A stretch of DNA of 25,192 nt from positions 1 through 25,192 of IMG/VR virus record IMGVR_UViG_3300026519_000316, one strand, 5' to 3'. This stretch comes from a virus. Below are positions 1 to 7,257 of the stretch, in pieces. Position 1 is the first letter of the stretch; every line of letters begins with the position of its first letter. The notes under the pieces are model-generated. The model did no database searches and was not told the DNA's origin. It saw nothing but the letters and a program-made list of their open reading frames with translations. A program made the translations under genes and the position numbers.

Positions 1-1
1 G

Positions 2-877
2 CACAGCAGTCCGACCGTGACAATTCCCGAGCCGCCGCGCAACCCGGCCTCGCGCCCGGGCGATCTGTGGCGGCTGGGCGATCACCGCTTGCTCTGCGGC
101 GATGCCACCGATGCAGCGGATGTGCGCCGGCTGATGAATGGCGAACGCGCGGCGCTGTTTGCCACCGACCCGCCCTATCTGGTCGATTACGATGGTTCCA
201 ACCACCCGACCCGCAACAAGGACTGGTCGCAGTCCTACGGCGTGACCTGGGACGACAGCAGACAGGGCGCCGAGCTCTATGACGGCTTCATCGCCGCGGC
301 CGTGGCCGAAGCAATCACCGAGGACGCCGCCTGGTATTGCTGGCACGCTTCCCGCCGCCAGGCGATGCTCGAGGCCTGCTGGGAACGCGCCGGTGCCTTC
401 GTGCACCAGCAGATCATCTGGGTGAAGGACCGTGGCGTCCTGACCCGCTCGCATTACCTGTGGAAGCACGAGCCCTGCTTCATGGGCTGGATCAAGGGCA
501 GACGCCCGCCCAAGGTGGCCGAGGAAACGCTGCCCTCGACCTGGGAAATGCCCAGCTTCGCCAAGGACGAACGCCCCGACCACCCCACGCCCAAGCCGCT
601 TGATGCCTTCGGAATCCCGATGCGCCAGCATGTCGATCGCGGCGGGCTGTGCTACGAGCCGTTCTCGGGCTCCGGTTCGCAGATCATGGCGGGCGAAGCC
701 AATGGGCGGCGCGTCTACGCCATGGAGATCAGCCCCGCTTACGTGGATGTCGCCGTGGAGCGCTGGCAGGCCGAGACGGGCCGCGCCGCAATCCTCGACG
801 GTGACGGGCGGACGTTTGCGGAGGTGACGGAAGAGCGGTTGCGTGAGAATCCTGCCGATCAGGAAGCGGCGGCATGA
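2..877 (+). CDS. DNA methyltransferase (beta-class order), 5' partial
   Basis: This is a DNA base methyltransferase carried by the phage, probably modifying adenine. Counting residues from the GTG at 17, the visible motifs are a DPPY catalytic motif (51-54), HPTPKP (189-194) and the SAM-binding EPFSGSG (214-220). Catalytic motif before SAM motif is the beta-class order. The frame is open to the left edge, and the GTG at 17 lies in a Pro-rich linker just before the typical RPGDLWxLGDHRLLCGD opening of this domain. In the known family this linker follows an N-terminal ParB-like nuclease domain, so the real start is probably outside the window. The stop overlaps the next gene by ATGA, which indicates translational coupling. 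The methyltransferase assignment is firm; target base and recognition sequence are unknown. Confidence 0.88.
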   Translation, partial: HSSPTVTIPEPPRNPASRPGDLWRLGDHRLLCGDATDAADVRRLMNGERAALFATDPPYLVDYDGSNHPTRNKDWSQSYGVTWDDSRQGAELYDGFIAAAVAEAITEDAAWYCWHASRRQAMLEACWERAGAFVHQQIIWVKDRGVLTRSHYLWKHEPCFMGWIKGRRPPKVAEETLPSTWEMPSFAKDERPDHPTPKPLDAFGIPMRQHVDRGGLCYEPFSGSGSQIMAGEANGRRVYAMEISPAYVDVAVERWQAETGRAAILDGDGRTFAEVTEERLRENPADQEAAA

Positions 878-1158
878 AACAGAGCCGTACAATGTCGCTG
901 GTCGAGGCCGTCACCAACGTGGTCGTGGGCTATGGCATCGCGGTGGTGACACAGATCCTGATCTTTCCGGTCTTCGGGCTGCACACGACGCTGGTGCAGA
1001 ACCTGAAGATGGGCGCCATTTTCTCTGGGGTCAGCATCGCAAGGTCGTTCGCCCTGCGGCGGTTGTTCGAGGCGATCAGGATGCGGTCGATCCGGTCTAA
1101 AGAAACGCCTGATGCTGGCGGGCACGCGCCGCAAGCTTCGGAAGCCCCTTTGCCGTGA
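874..1158 (+). CDS. DUF7220-like small membrane protein
   Basis: A 94-residue protein starting at the ATG that overlaps the methyltransferase stop (ATGA). Residues about 10-32 and 40-53 are hydrophobic and look like two membrane segments, followed by a basic stretch (ARSFALRRLFEAIRMRSIR) and a soluble tail. The sequence resembles the DUF7220 family of small phage and prophage proteins; this is from memory and the function is unknown. Its last 62 bases overlap the 3' end of the convergent PIN gene, so the C-terminal tail after about residue 75 may be a poorly conserved read-out into that gene. No terminator was seen between the two convergent genes. Confidence 0.7.
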   Translation: MKQSRTMSLVEAVTNVVVGYGIAVVTQILIFPVFGLHTTLVQNLKMGAIFSGVSIARSFALRRLFEAIRMRSIRSKETPDAGGHAPQASEAPLP

Positions 1159-1672
1159 GGTCGAGGATGAATTCAGGCGCCGTATAAGGGGGATTCCTGT
1201 AATGCGCGCGCAATTCCCGCAGGACAGCGAGCGCCTCGGACGGGTAGAGGTCGAAAGTCCGCGAGAGAAATTCGTCGGCATCTATTGCTTCGATGTCGTA
1301 TTGCTCCAGCACTTCGATCGGAAAGTCGGCAAGGTTGTCGGTCACGATGTGCTGGGCGCCACATTTTATGGCGGCAGCGAGAACATGCCGGTCATCTGCA
1401 TCGGGCAGATCGAGAGATGCGACCAGAGGCTCGTACCCTGTGACCAGCGCTTCGGGGAAATGCGCCTGCATGGCTTGCAATTGGGCGCGAATGCTCTCTT
1501 CGAGCTGGGGCTTCAGCGCCAGAAGATTGCGCGACCATTCGTCAAGGATCTGCTCGGACCATCGCGCCCGGAACAGGCCGGCATGGTAGAAGCGCAAGAG
1601 AACGTCCCGCTTCCTGAAGGGAAACAGGACGTTTGCGCCGAGGAGGACAACAAAGCGGTCGGCGACGTGCAT
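1097..1672 (-). CDS. PIN-domain protein (VapC-like toxin family), first catalytic Asp replaced by Gly
   Basis: A 191-residue PIN-domain protein; PIN proteins are Mg-dependent RNases and often the toxin of a toxin-antitoxin pair. Motifs seen are VVLLGANVLF near the N-terminus, an acidic residue in EQILDEW, the DLPDADDRHVLAAA block, and IVTDNLADFP. In active PIN domains the first motif is xxDxNxL, and that aspartate binds metal. Here the codon is GGC (plus-strand bases 1637-1639), giving Gly. The other acidic positions look intact. The ATG start at 1672 overlaps the upstream HTH gene's stop as TGATG, typical of coupled antitoxin-toxin genes; the TTG one codon earlier is less likely. The family is clear, but ribonuclease activity is doubtful because of the substitution. 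Confidence 0.85.
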   Translation of the reverse strand: MHVADRFVVLLGANVLFPFRKRDVLLRFYHAGLFRARWSEQILDEWSRNLLALKPQLEESIRAQLQAMQAHFPEALVTGYEPLVASLDLPDADDRHVLAAAIKCGAQHIVTDNLADFPIEVLEQYDIEAIDADEFLSRTFDLYPSEALAVLRELRAHYRNPPYTAPEFILDLTAKGLPKLAARARQHQAFL

Positions 1673-2127
1673 CAAGAGGCATCGAACTCCTGTCCAAGCC
1701 GGGCAAGCTCGTCGAGCGCAGCATTGCGCGCGGCGTCACGGCGCGCCTTGTAGGCCATCAGATCCGCATGCATGACGCGCCGATGCGAGCCGACCGGGAT
1801 GAACGGGATTTCGCCTTCTTTCAGCAGCTTGCTGAGATAGGGGCGCGACACGTTCAGGATGTCGGCGGCCTGTTGGGTGGTGAGCATGGCGCCGGTCGGA
1901 ATGATCGTGACCATGTCACCGCGGGCCACATGGCCCAGCAAGTCGATCATCAGCTCGGCGATTGCCGGTGCGAGCCGAACGGGTTCGCCGCCGTCTCCGT
2001 GGATGACCAACGCCCCTTCTTCGGTGCGCGCATTCGCCAACGCAGTCGCGGCTTCTGCGGCGCTTGCGATTTCCTCCTGCGTCGGAAGACGGCGCGTCAG
2101 GTCAATCACTTCGGCAGTGTTGTCCAT
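1672..2127 (-). CDS. HTH (excisionase/MerR-like) DNA-binding protein, putative antitoxin
   Basis: A 151-residue protein with a C-terminal helix-turn-helix of the excisionase type, MLTTQQAADILNVSRPYLSKL, followed by EGEIPFIPVGSHRRV, the usual wing of this family. The N-terminal 80 residues are acidic and Ala-rich, and probably helical. The ATG at 2127 was chosen because GGAGG lies 7 bases upstream (plus-strand CCTCC at 2135-2139). The frame stays open to 2334, but that extension reads through the intergenic repeat block. It is translationally coupled to the PIN gene, so the likely role is to neutralise the PIN protein and autoregulate the pair. Binding to the 9-bp repeats just upstream is an inference. 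Confidence 0.82.
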   Translation of the reverse strand: MDNTAEVIDLTRRLPTQEEIASAAEAATALANARTEEGALVIHGDGGEPVRLAPAIAELMIDLLGHVARGDMVTIIPTGAMLTTQQAADILNVSRPYLSKLLKEGEIPFIPVGSHRRVMHADLMAYKARRDAARNAALDELARLGQEFDAS

Positions 2128-2181
2128 GGTTGATCCTCCGTTTCGCGTGTTCCCAAGGTTCAGGTAGCAATTGGGTGTCCC

Positions 2182-2226
2182 TGTTACAAGTGAAATAAAT
2201 GAAACAAGCGAAAAAAGTGTAAATGG
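2182..2226. repeat. Five tandem imperfect 9-bp repeats (iteron-like)
   Basis: Five consecutive 9-base units: TGTTACAAG, TGAAATAAA, TGAAACAAG, CGAAAAAAG and TGTAAATGG. The consensus is about TGAAACAAG. The block is strikingly AT-rich compared with its surroundings and lies 55-99 bases upstream of the HTH gene start, between that gene and the DUF3489 gene. It is probably a promoter/operator for the PIN/HTH pair. On the minus strand, TTTACA-N17-ATTTAT inside it is a weak promoter-like match. Confidence 0.5.
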
Positions 2227-2269
2227 AGCGGCCGCCGCGAAACGTTGGGGCGGCCCGCCAGCCGGGGCG

Positions 2270-2779
2270 TCACGACGCAATCCGGTAAACCCTCCCTCTT
2301 TCACTCTCTTTCCCGGAGACAACCTTGAGGCCAAGCCGCTTCTTCAACACCCCCGATATCGCCCCACGCACGCTGTGCGGTTGCCAGCCGGTCGCCGCAA
2401 CGATCTCGGGAATTGTGGCACCGCCTTCGGTGCGGAGCATCTCGATCAGGATCTCCTGTTTGCTACGCCGGGGTCGCTGAACGGGCGCGGGCTCAGCGGG
2501 CGCGGCGTCCTCAGGCTCGTCCGCGATGCCAAGCACCTGATGGGCCAGCTTTGTGGCGCGCAGGGTGATGGGCCCGCGTTCTTCGTCATGCCGCCAGACA
2601 GTGTTGAGGTCGCTTGCCCTGATTTCCTCGACGAGGCCGCGCTTGAGCAGGCTTTTCAGGCAATTGCCGACGGGCCCGCCCTTGAGGTGGGAAGGTGTCG
2701 GGAACACGAGGGCGTCCTCGCGGGCGCAGGCGGTTGAAAGGATGACGGCTTGGGTGTCGGAAAGCTCGATGTGGATCAT
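2270..2779 (-). CDS. DUF3489 domain-containing protein
   Basis: A 169-residue protein of the DUF3489 family, which I recognise from the N-terminal LSDTQAVILSTA motif and the C-terminal block IPEIVAATGWQPHSVRGAISG, which reads like a helix-turn-helix. A basic linker (PVQRPRRSKQE) and a Pro/Ala-rich segment separate the two halves. The ATG at 2779 was chosen because GGAG lies 6 bases upstream; an ATG at 2791 would add four residues. Family function is not established. The C-terminal part suggests DNA binding, possibly as a regulator of this accessory block. A perfect palindrome sits directly upstream, and the terminase operon starts divergently about 110 bases away. Confidence 0.82.
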   Translation of the reverse strand: MIHIELSDTQAVILSTACAREDALVFPTPSHLKGGPVGNCLKSLLKRGLVEEIRASDLNTVWRHDEERGPITLRATKLAHQVLGIADEPEDAAPAEPAPVQRPRRSKQEILIEMLRTEGGATIPEIVAATGWQPHSVRGAISGVLKKRLGLKVVSGKESERGRVYRIAS

Positions 2780-2793
2780 GTTGTTCTCCATGC

Positions 2794-2810
2794 AGCATCA
2801 ACTTGATGCT
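2794..2810. promoter_or_regulatory. 17-bp perfect palindrome, candidate operator
   Basis: AGCATCAACTTGATGCT is an 8-bp inverted repeat around one central base. It lies 15 bases upstream of the chosen DUF3489 start and 82 bases upstream of the terminase small subunit, in the divergent intergenic region 2780-2891. A dimeric regulator could bind here and control one or both directions. No other copy of this sequence was noticed in the window. Confidence 0.4.
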
Positions 2811-2891
2811 CTCAGCTTTGCTCGGGCGCGCGCAGCACTCCAGTAAAAGCAGCGCAATTTCATGGCGATTATTGCCGAGGATTGATCATCA

Positions 2892-3497
2892 ATGCAGGGG
2901 ATGAGCGAACGCCAGTATGCGGCCCATGTTGGCCTGTCGCGCGGCGCGATCCAGAAGGCGAAGGCGGCGGGGCGGCTGGTGCTGTTTGCCGACGGCTCCA
3001 TCGACGCCGCGGCCAGCGACGCAAGAAGGGCCGAGGCAACCGACCCCTCGAAAAGCCGCCCCCGGCGCGCGTCAGCAAAGGCGGGCATGAAGCCCGTTCC
3101 GGAAGCGGCAGTTTCGGCCGTGGGCGAAACCCTGCGAGAACAGGGCATGGAGACGCCCGCCAGCGGGGGCGGCACGACCTTTCTGCAGGCCAAGACCGCC
3201 AACGAAGTGCTGAAGGCGCAGGAGCGGCGGATCCGGCTGGCAAGGCTCAAGGGCGAGCTGATCGATCGCGAACGCGCGACAGCGCTGGTGTTCCGGCTGG
3301 CGCGCGAGGAACGCGATGCCTGGGTCACCTGGCCCGCGCGGGTGGCGGCGCTGATGGCGGCGGAACTTTCGGCCGCATGCAGCAAAGCGGCAGGCCATGA
3401 GGTGTGCGTCGAGACGGCGGTGATGCAACAGGTTCTGGAGACCCATGTCCGCGCCCATCTCGAAGAACTCAGCGAGGTCAAGGTCAGGCTGGGGTGA
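2892..3497 (+). CDS. Terminase small subunit (Nu1-like)
   Basis: The DNA-recognition subunit of the packaging terminase, 201 residues. The N-terminus MSERQYAAHVGLSRGAIQKAKAAGRL is a winged HTH of the Nu1/excisionase kind. A variable Ala/Pro-rich linker follows, then a helical segment TANEVLKAQERRIRLARLKGELIDRERA that matches the C-terminal assembly region of lambda-like small terminases. It is the first plus-strand gene of the late operon and directly precedes the large subunit, as in lambda. A GAGG lies 11 bases before the ATG, which is a long spacing; the ATG at 2901 is an alternative. Its 3' end overlaps the large subunit by 53 bases. The cos or pac site could not be identified. Confidence 0.83.
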   Translation: MQGMSERQYAAHVGLSRGAIQKAKAAGRLVLFADGSIDAAASDARRAEATDPSKSRPRRASAKAGMKPVPEAAVSAVGETLREQGMETPASGGGTTFLQAKTANEVLKAQERRIRLARLKGELIDRERATALVFRLAREERDAWVTWPARVAALMAAELSAACSKAAGHEVCVETAVMQQVLETHVRAHLEELSEVKVRLG

Positions 3498-5475
3498 ACT
3501 CACCGCCTCAAGCAGCGAAGCGGTAGGCGAACAGATCCCGGGTTTCGATGGCGCCGACAAGCTCCTGACCGCCTGGGGCCGCGGGCTGACGCCCGACCCG
3601 TGGCTGACGGTCTCGGAGTGGGCCGACCGCCACCGCTGGCTGTCATCGCGCGCATCCGCCGAGCCGGGGCGCTACCGCACCGAGCGCACGCCGTATATGC
3701 GCGCCATCATGGATGCGCTCTCGCCCGGTGACCCGGCACAACGCATCGTGTTCCAGAAGGCCGCGCAGGTGGGGGCGACGGAGGCCGGCAACAACTGGAT
3801 CGGCTTCGTGATGCACCACGCGCCGGGGCCGATGCTGGCGGTCCAGCCGACGGTGGAGCTGGCCAAACGCAACTCGCGCCAGCGGATCGACCCGCTGATC
3901 GAGGAAAGCCCGGCGCTGAAGGAACGGGTGAGGCCTGCCCGCGCACGCGACAGCGGCAACACGCAGCTCTCGAAGGATTTCCCCGGCGGGGTGCTGGTGC
4001 TGACGGGTGCCAACTCGGCGGTGGGCCTGCGCTCGATGCCGGCGCGGTATGTGTTTCTGGACGAGATCGATGCCTACCCGGCCTCGGCGGATGAGGAAGG
4101 CGATCCGGTCGGTCTGGCAGAAGCGCGCTCGCTGACATTTGCACATCGGCGCAAGGTCTTCCTGGTCTCGACCCCGACCATTCGCGGCGTGAGCCGGATC
4201 GAACGGGAATTTGATGCCAGCGACCAGCGCCGCTTCTTCGTGCCATGCCCCCATTGCGGGGAGATGCAGTGGCTGAAATTCGAACGCCTGCGCTGGGAAC
4301 AGGGCAAACCGGAAACCGCCACCTATCACTGTGAGGCCTGTGAAACACCGATCGAGGAACACCACAAGGCCGCGATGCTGGCCGCGGGCGAATGGCGGGC
4401 AACGGCTGTGGCGCGTGATCCCCGCACGGTGGGGTTTCACCTCTCGGCGCTCTATTCGCCGCCGGGCTGGAAAAGCTGGGCCGACATCGCGCGCGACAAG
4501 GAGGCGGCGAAAGGCTCGGACGAAGCCGAGCGGGTGTTTCGCAACACGGTGCTGGGCGAGACATGGGTCGAGACCGGGGATGCCCCTGACTGGCAGCGGA
4601 TTGCCGAGCGGCGCGAGAGCTGGCCCGCCGGCACGGTGCCCACGGGCGGGTTGTTCCTGACCGCAGGCGCCGACGTGCAGAAGGACCGGATCGAGGTCGA
4701 TGTCTGGGCCTGGGGCCGGGGGCTGGAAAGCTGGCTGATCGATCACATGGTGATCGAAGGCGGGCCCGGCGATCCTGCCTGCTGGCAGCGGCTCACTGAT
4801 CTGCTGGGCCGCAACTGGCGGCATGAGGGGGGCGCGGAGCTGGGGCTTGCGCGGCTGGCGATCGATACGGGCTACGAGACGGCGGCCGTCTATGCCTGGG
4901 CGCGGGCGAATGGCTTTGCGCAGGTCGCCCCTGTGAAGGGCGCCGAAGGGTTCAACCGCGCCGCGCCTGTTTCTGGGCCGACCTATGTGGATGCAACGGC
5001 AGGCGGCAAGCGCCTGCGCCGGGGCGCGCGGCTGTGGACGGTGGCGGTCTCGACCTTCAAGGCCGAGACCTATCGCTTTCTGCGCCTGCCGCGCCCAACA
5101 CCCGAAGAACTGGAGGAAGGCGCAACATTTGCGCCGGGCAGCATTCACCTGCCGCATTGGGCCGACAGCGAATGGATAAGGCAGCTGGTGGCCGAGCAGC
5201 TGGTGACCGTCAGAAACCGCCGCGGTTTTGCGAAGCTCGAGTGGCAGAAGATCCGCGAGCGCAACGAGGCGCTGGACTGCCGCATCTATGCCCGCGCTGC
5301 CGCCTGGATTGCCGGGGCCGATCGCTGGGGTGAGGCCAGCTGGGCCGATCTCGAAGATCAGCTCGGTGTACCGGTGGGTGAGGCAGCGCCTGCCGGAAGG
5401 ATCGGACGCCCCGAGAGACCGCCACAAACGACACGCCCGTCCGACTGGCTCGGGCGCAGAAAGGGATGGCTCTGA
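3445..5475 (+). CDS. Terminase large subunit, lambda GpA family
   Basis: The packaging motor and nuclease, 676 residues, close to the roughly 640 of lambda gpA. The N-terminal ATPase shows a Walker A-like stretch QKAAQVGATEAG (104-114), Walker B YVFLDEID (202-209) and the coupling motif VSTPT (241-245). A zinc-ribbon-like insertion has CPHC (268-271) and CEAC (296-299). The C-terminal nuclease half shows the acidic motifs ADVQKDRIEVDV and LAIDTGYE. The ATG at 3445 has GGAG just upstream and is the only convenient start, since no ATG, GTG or TTG follows in frame before the conserved core at about residue 33. This gives an unusually long 53-base overlap with the small subunit. The product acts at the portal vertex of the prohead. 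Confidence 0.95.
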   Translation: MSAPISKNSARSRSGWGELTASSSEAVGEQIPGFDGADKLLTAWGRGLTPDPWLTVSEWADRHRWLSSRASAEPGRYRTERTPYMRAIMDALSPGDPAQRIVFQKAAQVGATEAGNNWIGFVMHHAPGPMLAVQPTVELAKRNSRQRIDPLIEESPALKERVRPARARDSGNTQLSKDFPGGVLVLTGANSAVGLRSMPARYVFLDEIDAYPASADEEGDPVGLAEARSLTFAHRRKVFLVSTPTIRGVSRIEREFDASDQRRFFVPCPHCGEMQWLKFERLRWEQGKPETATYHCEACETPIEEHHKAAMLAAGEWRATAVARDPRTVGFHLSALYSPPGWKSWADIARDKEAAKGSDEAERVFRNTVLGETWVETGDAPDWQRIAERRESWPAGTVPTGGLFLTAGADVQKDRIEVDVWAWGRGLESWLIDHMVIEGGPGDPACWQRLTDLLGRNWRHEGGAELGLARLAIDTGYETAAVYAWARANGFAQVAPVKGAEGFNRAAPVSGPTYVDATAGGKRLRRGARLWTVAVSTFKAETYRFLRLPRPTPEELEEGATFAPGSIHLPHWADSEWIRQLVAEQLVTVRNRRGFAKLEWQKIRERNEALDCRIYARAAAWIAGADRWGEASWADLEDQLGVPVGEAAPAGRIGRPERPPQTTRPSDWLGRRKGWL

Positions 5476-5477
5476 AC

Positions 5478-5690
5478 ATGGCTGACTGGACCGATGCGGA
5501 ACTCGCCGCCCTGCGGCGCGCCTATGAAAGCGGCACCACACGAGTGAGTTACGAGGGGAGATCGGTGGAGTACGGAAGCGCAGAAGACCTGCTGAGCCGC
5601 ATCCGCACGATCGAGCGCGAGATGGCAGCCGCCAGCAAGCCCCTGCCGGTGGCGGGCTTTGCCGGCTTCAGGCGGGGTGCGCGCGGATGA
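5478..5690 (+). CDS. gpW-like head-tail joining protein
   Basis: A 70-residue protein whose layout (helical start, RVSYEGRSVEYGSAEDLLSRIRTIEREMAA) matches the gpW family of small head-completion proteins: an RVxYxGxxxEYxS strand pair followed by a helix. In lambda, gpW joins the filled head below the portal. It lies between terminase and portal, exactly as W does in lambda. The start at 5478 follows the terminase stop by 2 bases; an in-frame ATG at 5466 overlapping the terminase end would add four residues. Its stop overlaps the portal start as ATGA. Confidence 0.78.
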   Translation: MADWTDAELAALRRAYESGTTRVSYEGRSVEYGSAEDLLSRIRTIEREMAAASKPLPVAGFAGFRRGARG

Positions 5691-7177
5691 AGCCTGGCTG
5701 GTTCGACCGCGCCCTTGCCGGGATCGCACCGCGAACGGCCGCCCGGCGGGTCATGGCGCGTCAGGCCTTCGAGATGCTGGCACGCGGCTATGATGGGGCG
5801 GCGCGTGGTCGGCGCACCGATGGCTGGCGCACGCCGGGCAGCTCGGCCGATCACGAGATTGCCACGGCAGGCGCCCTGCTGCGCGACCGGATGCGCGATC
5901 TCGTGCGCAACAACCCGCATGCGGCCAAGGCGGTGTCGGTGCTGGCCAACAACATCATCGGCGCCGGGATCATGCCGCGCGCGGCCAGCGGGGACAAGGC
6001 GCTGGATCGCACCGTCGATAAGCTGTTCGACGACTGGAGCCGGGAATGCGACGCCGACGGACAGCTCGACTTCTACGGGCTGCAGACCCTGATCTGCCGC
6101 GAGATGATCGAGGCAGGCGAGGTCCTGGTGCGCCGCCGCCCGCGCCGGGCGCGTGATGGGCTGAGCGTGCCGCTACAATTGCAGGTGCTGGAGGCGGACT
6201 TTCTGGACAGCACCAAGGCCGGCACGCAAGGCAAGGAGCGCATCATCCAGGGGATCGCGTTCGACGCGCTCGGCCGGCGGCGTGCCGACTGGCTGTTTGC
6301 CGAACACCCCGGCAATGGCGCGGCGGGGCTTGCGGGCAGCCTGCAAAGCAGGCCCGTTCCGGCCGCTGACATCGCCCATGTCTATGAAAAACAGCGCACG
6401 CAGGCGCGCGGCGTGCCCTGGGGGGCGCCGGTGATCCGGTCCTTGCGCGATCTCGATGATTACGAGGTGGCCGAGATCGTGCGCAAGAAGACCGAGGCCT
6501 GCGTGACGGCAATCGTGTTCGGCGACGACGAGGCCCAGCAGGGCATTGCGCCGGTGGTGGTGGATGCCGACGGCAACCGGGTCGAGCAGTTCGAGCCCGG
6601 CCTGATTGCCTATGCCCGCGGCGGCAAGGACATCCGCTTCAACCAGCCCGCGGCCACGGGCGGGTACGCCGAATACAAGCGCGCAAGCCTGCACACCATC
6701 GCGGCGGGCTTCCGCGTGCCCTACGAGTTGCTGACGGGTGATCTGAGCCAGGTGAACTATTCCTCGATCCGGGCGGGGCTGGTGGAGTTCCGGCGCATGA
6801 TCGATGCGGTGCAATGGCAGCTCTTCATTCCCATGTGCTGCGCGCCGCTGTGGCGGTGGTTTACCGAGGCCGCATGGGCCGCGGGCAAGATCCCGCACCC
6901 GGTGGTGCCGGTCGAGTGGTCCCCGCCCAGGTTCGAGGCGGTGGATCCACAGAAGGACGCGCTGGCCGATCTGTTGGCGATCCGATCCGGCACCATGACA
7001 CTGGCCGAGGCCATCGCCCGGCAGGGCCGCAACCCCGAGGCGGTGCTGGCCGAGATCGCCGCCACCAATGAACGGCTCGACGCCCTCGGCCTCGTGCTCG
7101 ACAGCGACCCGCGCCGGGTCACCAAGACCGGCGTGGCGCAATCTCGCGAATCGTTCAGCGCAGCGAATGCCGGCTGA
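5687..7177 (+). CDS. Phage portal protein, lambda GpB family
   Basis: Dodecameric portal at the packaging vertex, 496 residues, slightly shorter than lambda gpB (533). Family features include the RDLVRNNPHAAKAVSVLANNIIGAGI block (about 66-91), REMIEAGEVLVRRRP, LEADFLD, the IRSLRDLDDYEVAEIVRKK region and LTGDLSQVNYSSIRAGLVEFRR near residue 350. The start overlaps the gpW stop (ATGA). In most related prophages the protease or capsid gene follows directly, but here a 1.2 kb cargo cassette intervenes. Confidence 0.95.
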   Translation: MKPGWFDRALAGIAPRTAARRVMARQAFEMLARGYDGAARGRRTDGWRTPGSSADHEIATAGALLRDRMRDLVRNNPHAAKAVSVLANNIIGAGIMPRAASGDKALDRTVDKLFDDWSRECDADGQLDFYGLQTLICREMIEAGEVLVRRRPRRARDGLSVPLQLQVLEADFLDSTKAGTQGKERIIQGIAFDALGRRRADWLFAEHPGNGAAGLAGSLQSRPVPAADIAHVYEKQRTQARGVPWGAPVIRSLRDLDDYEVAEIVRKKTEACVTAIVFGDDEAQQGIAPVVVDADGNRVEQFEPGLIAYARGGKDIRFNQPAATGGYAEYKRASLHTIAAGFRVPYELLTGDLSQVNYSSIRAGLVEFRRMIDAVQWQLFIPMCCAPLWRWFTEAAWAAGKIPHPVVPVEWSPPRFEAVDPQKDALADLLAIRSGTMTLAEAIARQGRNPEAVLAEIAATNERLDALGLVLDSDPRRVTKTGVAQSRESFSAANAG

Positions 7178-7187
7178 CAACGCCGAT

Positions 7188-7216
7188 TTGCTAAGTGATT
7201 CAAAAGACTCGATTAT
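7188..7216 (+). promoter_or_regulatory. Candidate promoter for the cargo methyltransferase
   Basis: TTGCTA and GATTAT, each matching 4 of 6 bases of the sigma70 consensus, are separated by 17 bases. This would place the transcript start about 35 bases before the ATG at 7258. The AT-rich segment begins immediately after the portal stop. It is a weak match and may be chance; read-through from the late operon could also express the gene. Confidence 0.28.
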
Positions 7217-7257
7217 CGGACTCTTTACTAAGGCGCTGATTCTGTTAAGTTTTACCT

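Noticed and set aside
17-19. GTG as the true start of the first methyltransferase
   Set aside because: The frame is open to the window edge and the GTG lies in a linker just before the catalytic domain; the family usually has a ParB-like domain before it.
2128-2334. 69-residue N-terminal extension of the HTH antitoxin
   Set aside because: It would translate the AT-rich 9-bp repeats, while a strong GGAGG precedes the ATG at 2127.
3643-5541. Long minus-strand open frame opposite the terminase large subunit
   Set aside because: The product is Arg/Pro/His-rich without any recognisable motif, as expected for an antisense shadow of a GC-rich gene.
7209-7219. Short palindrome CGATTATCG upstream of the cargo methyltransferase
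   Set aside because: Arms of only 4 bp are expected by chance; no second copy seen.
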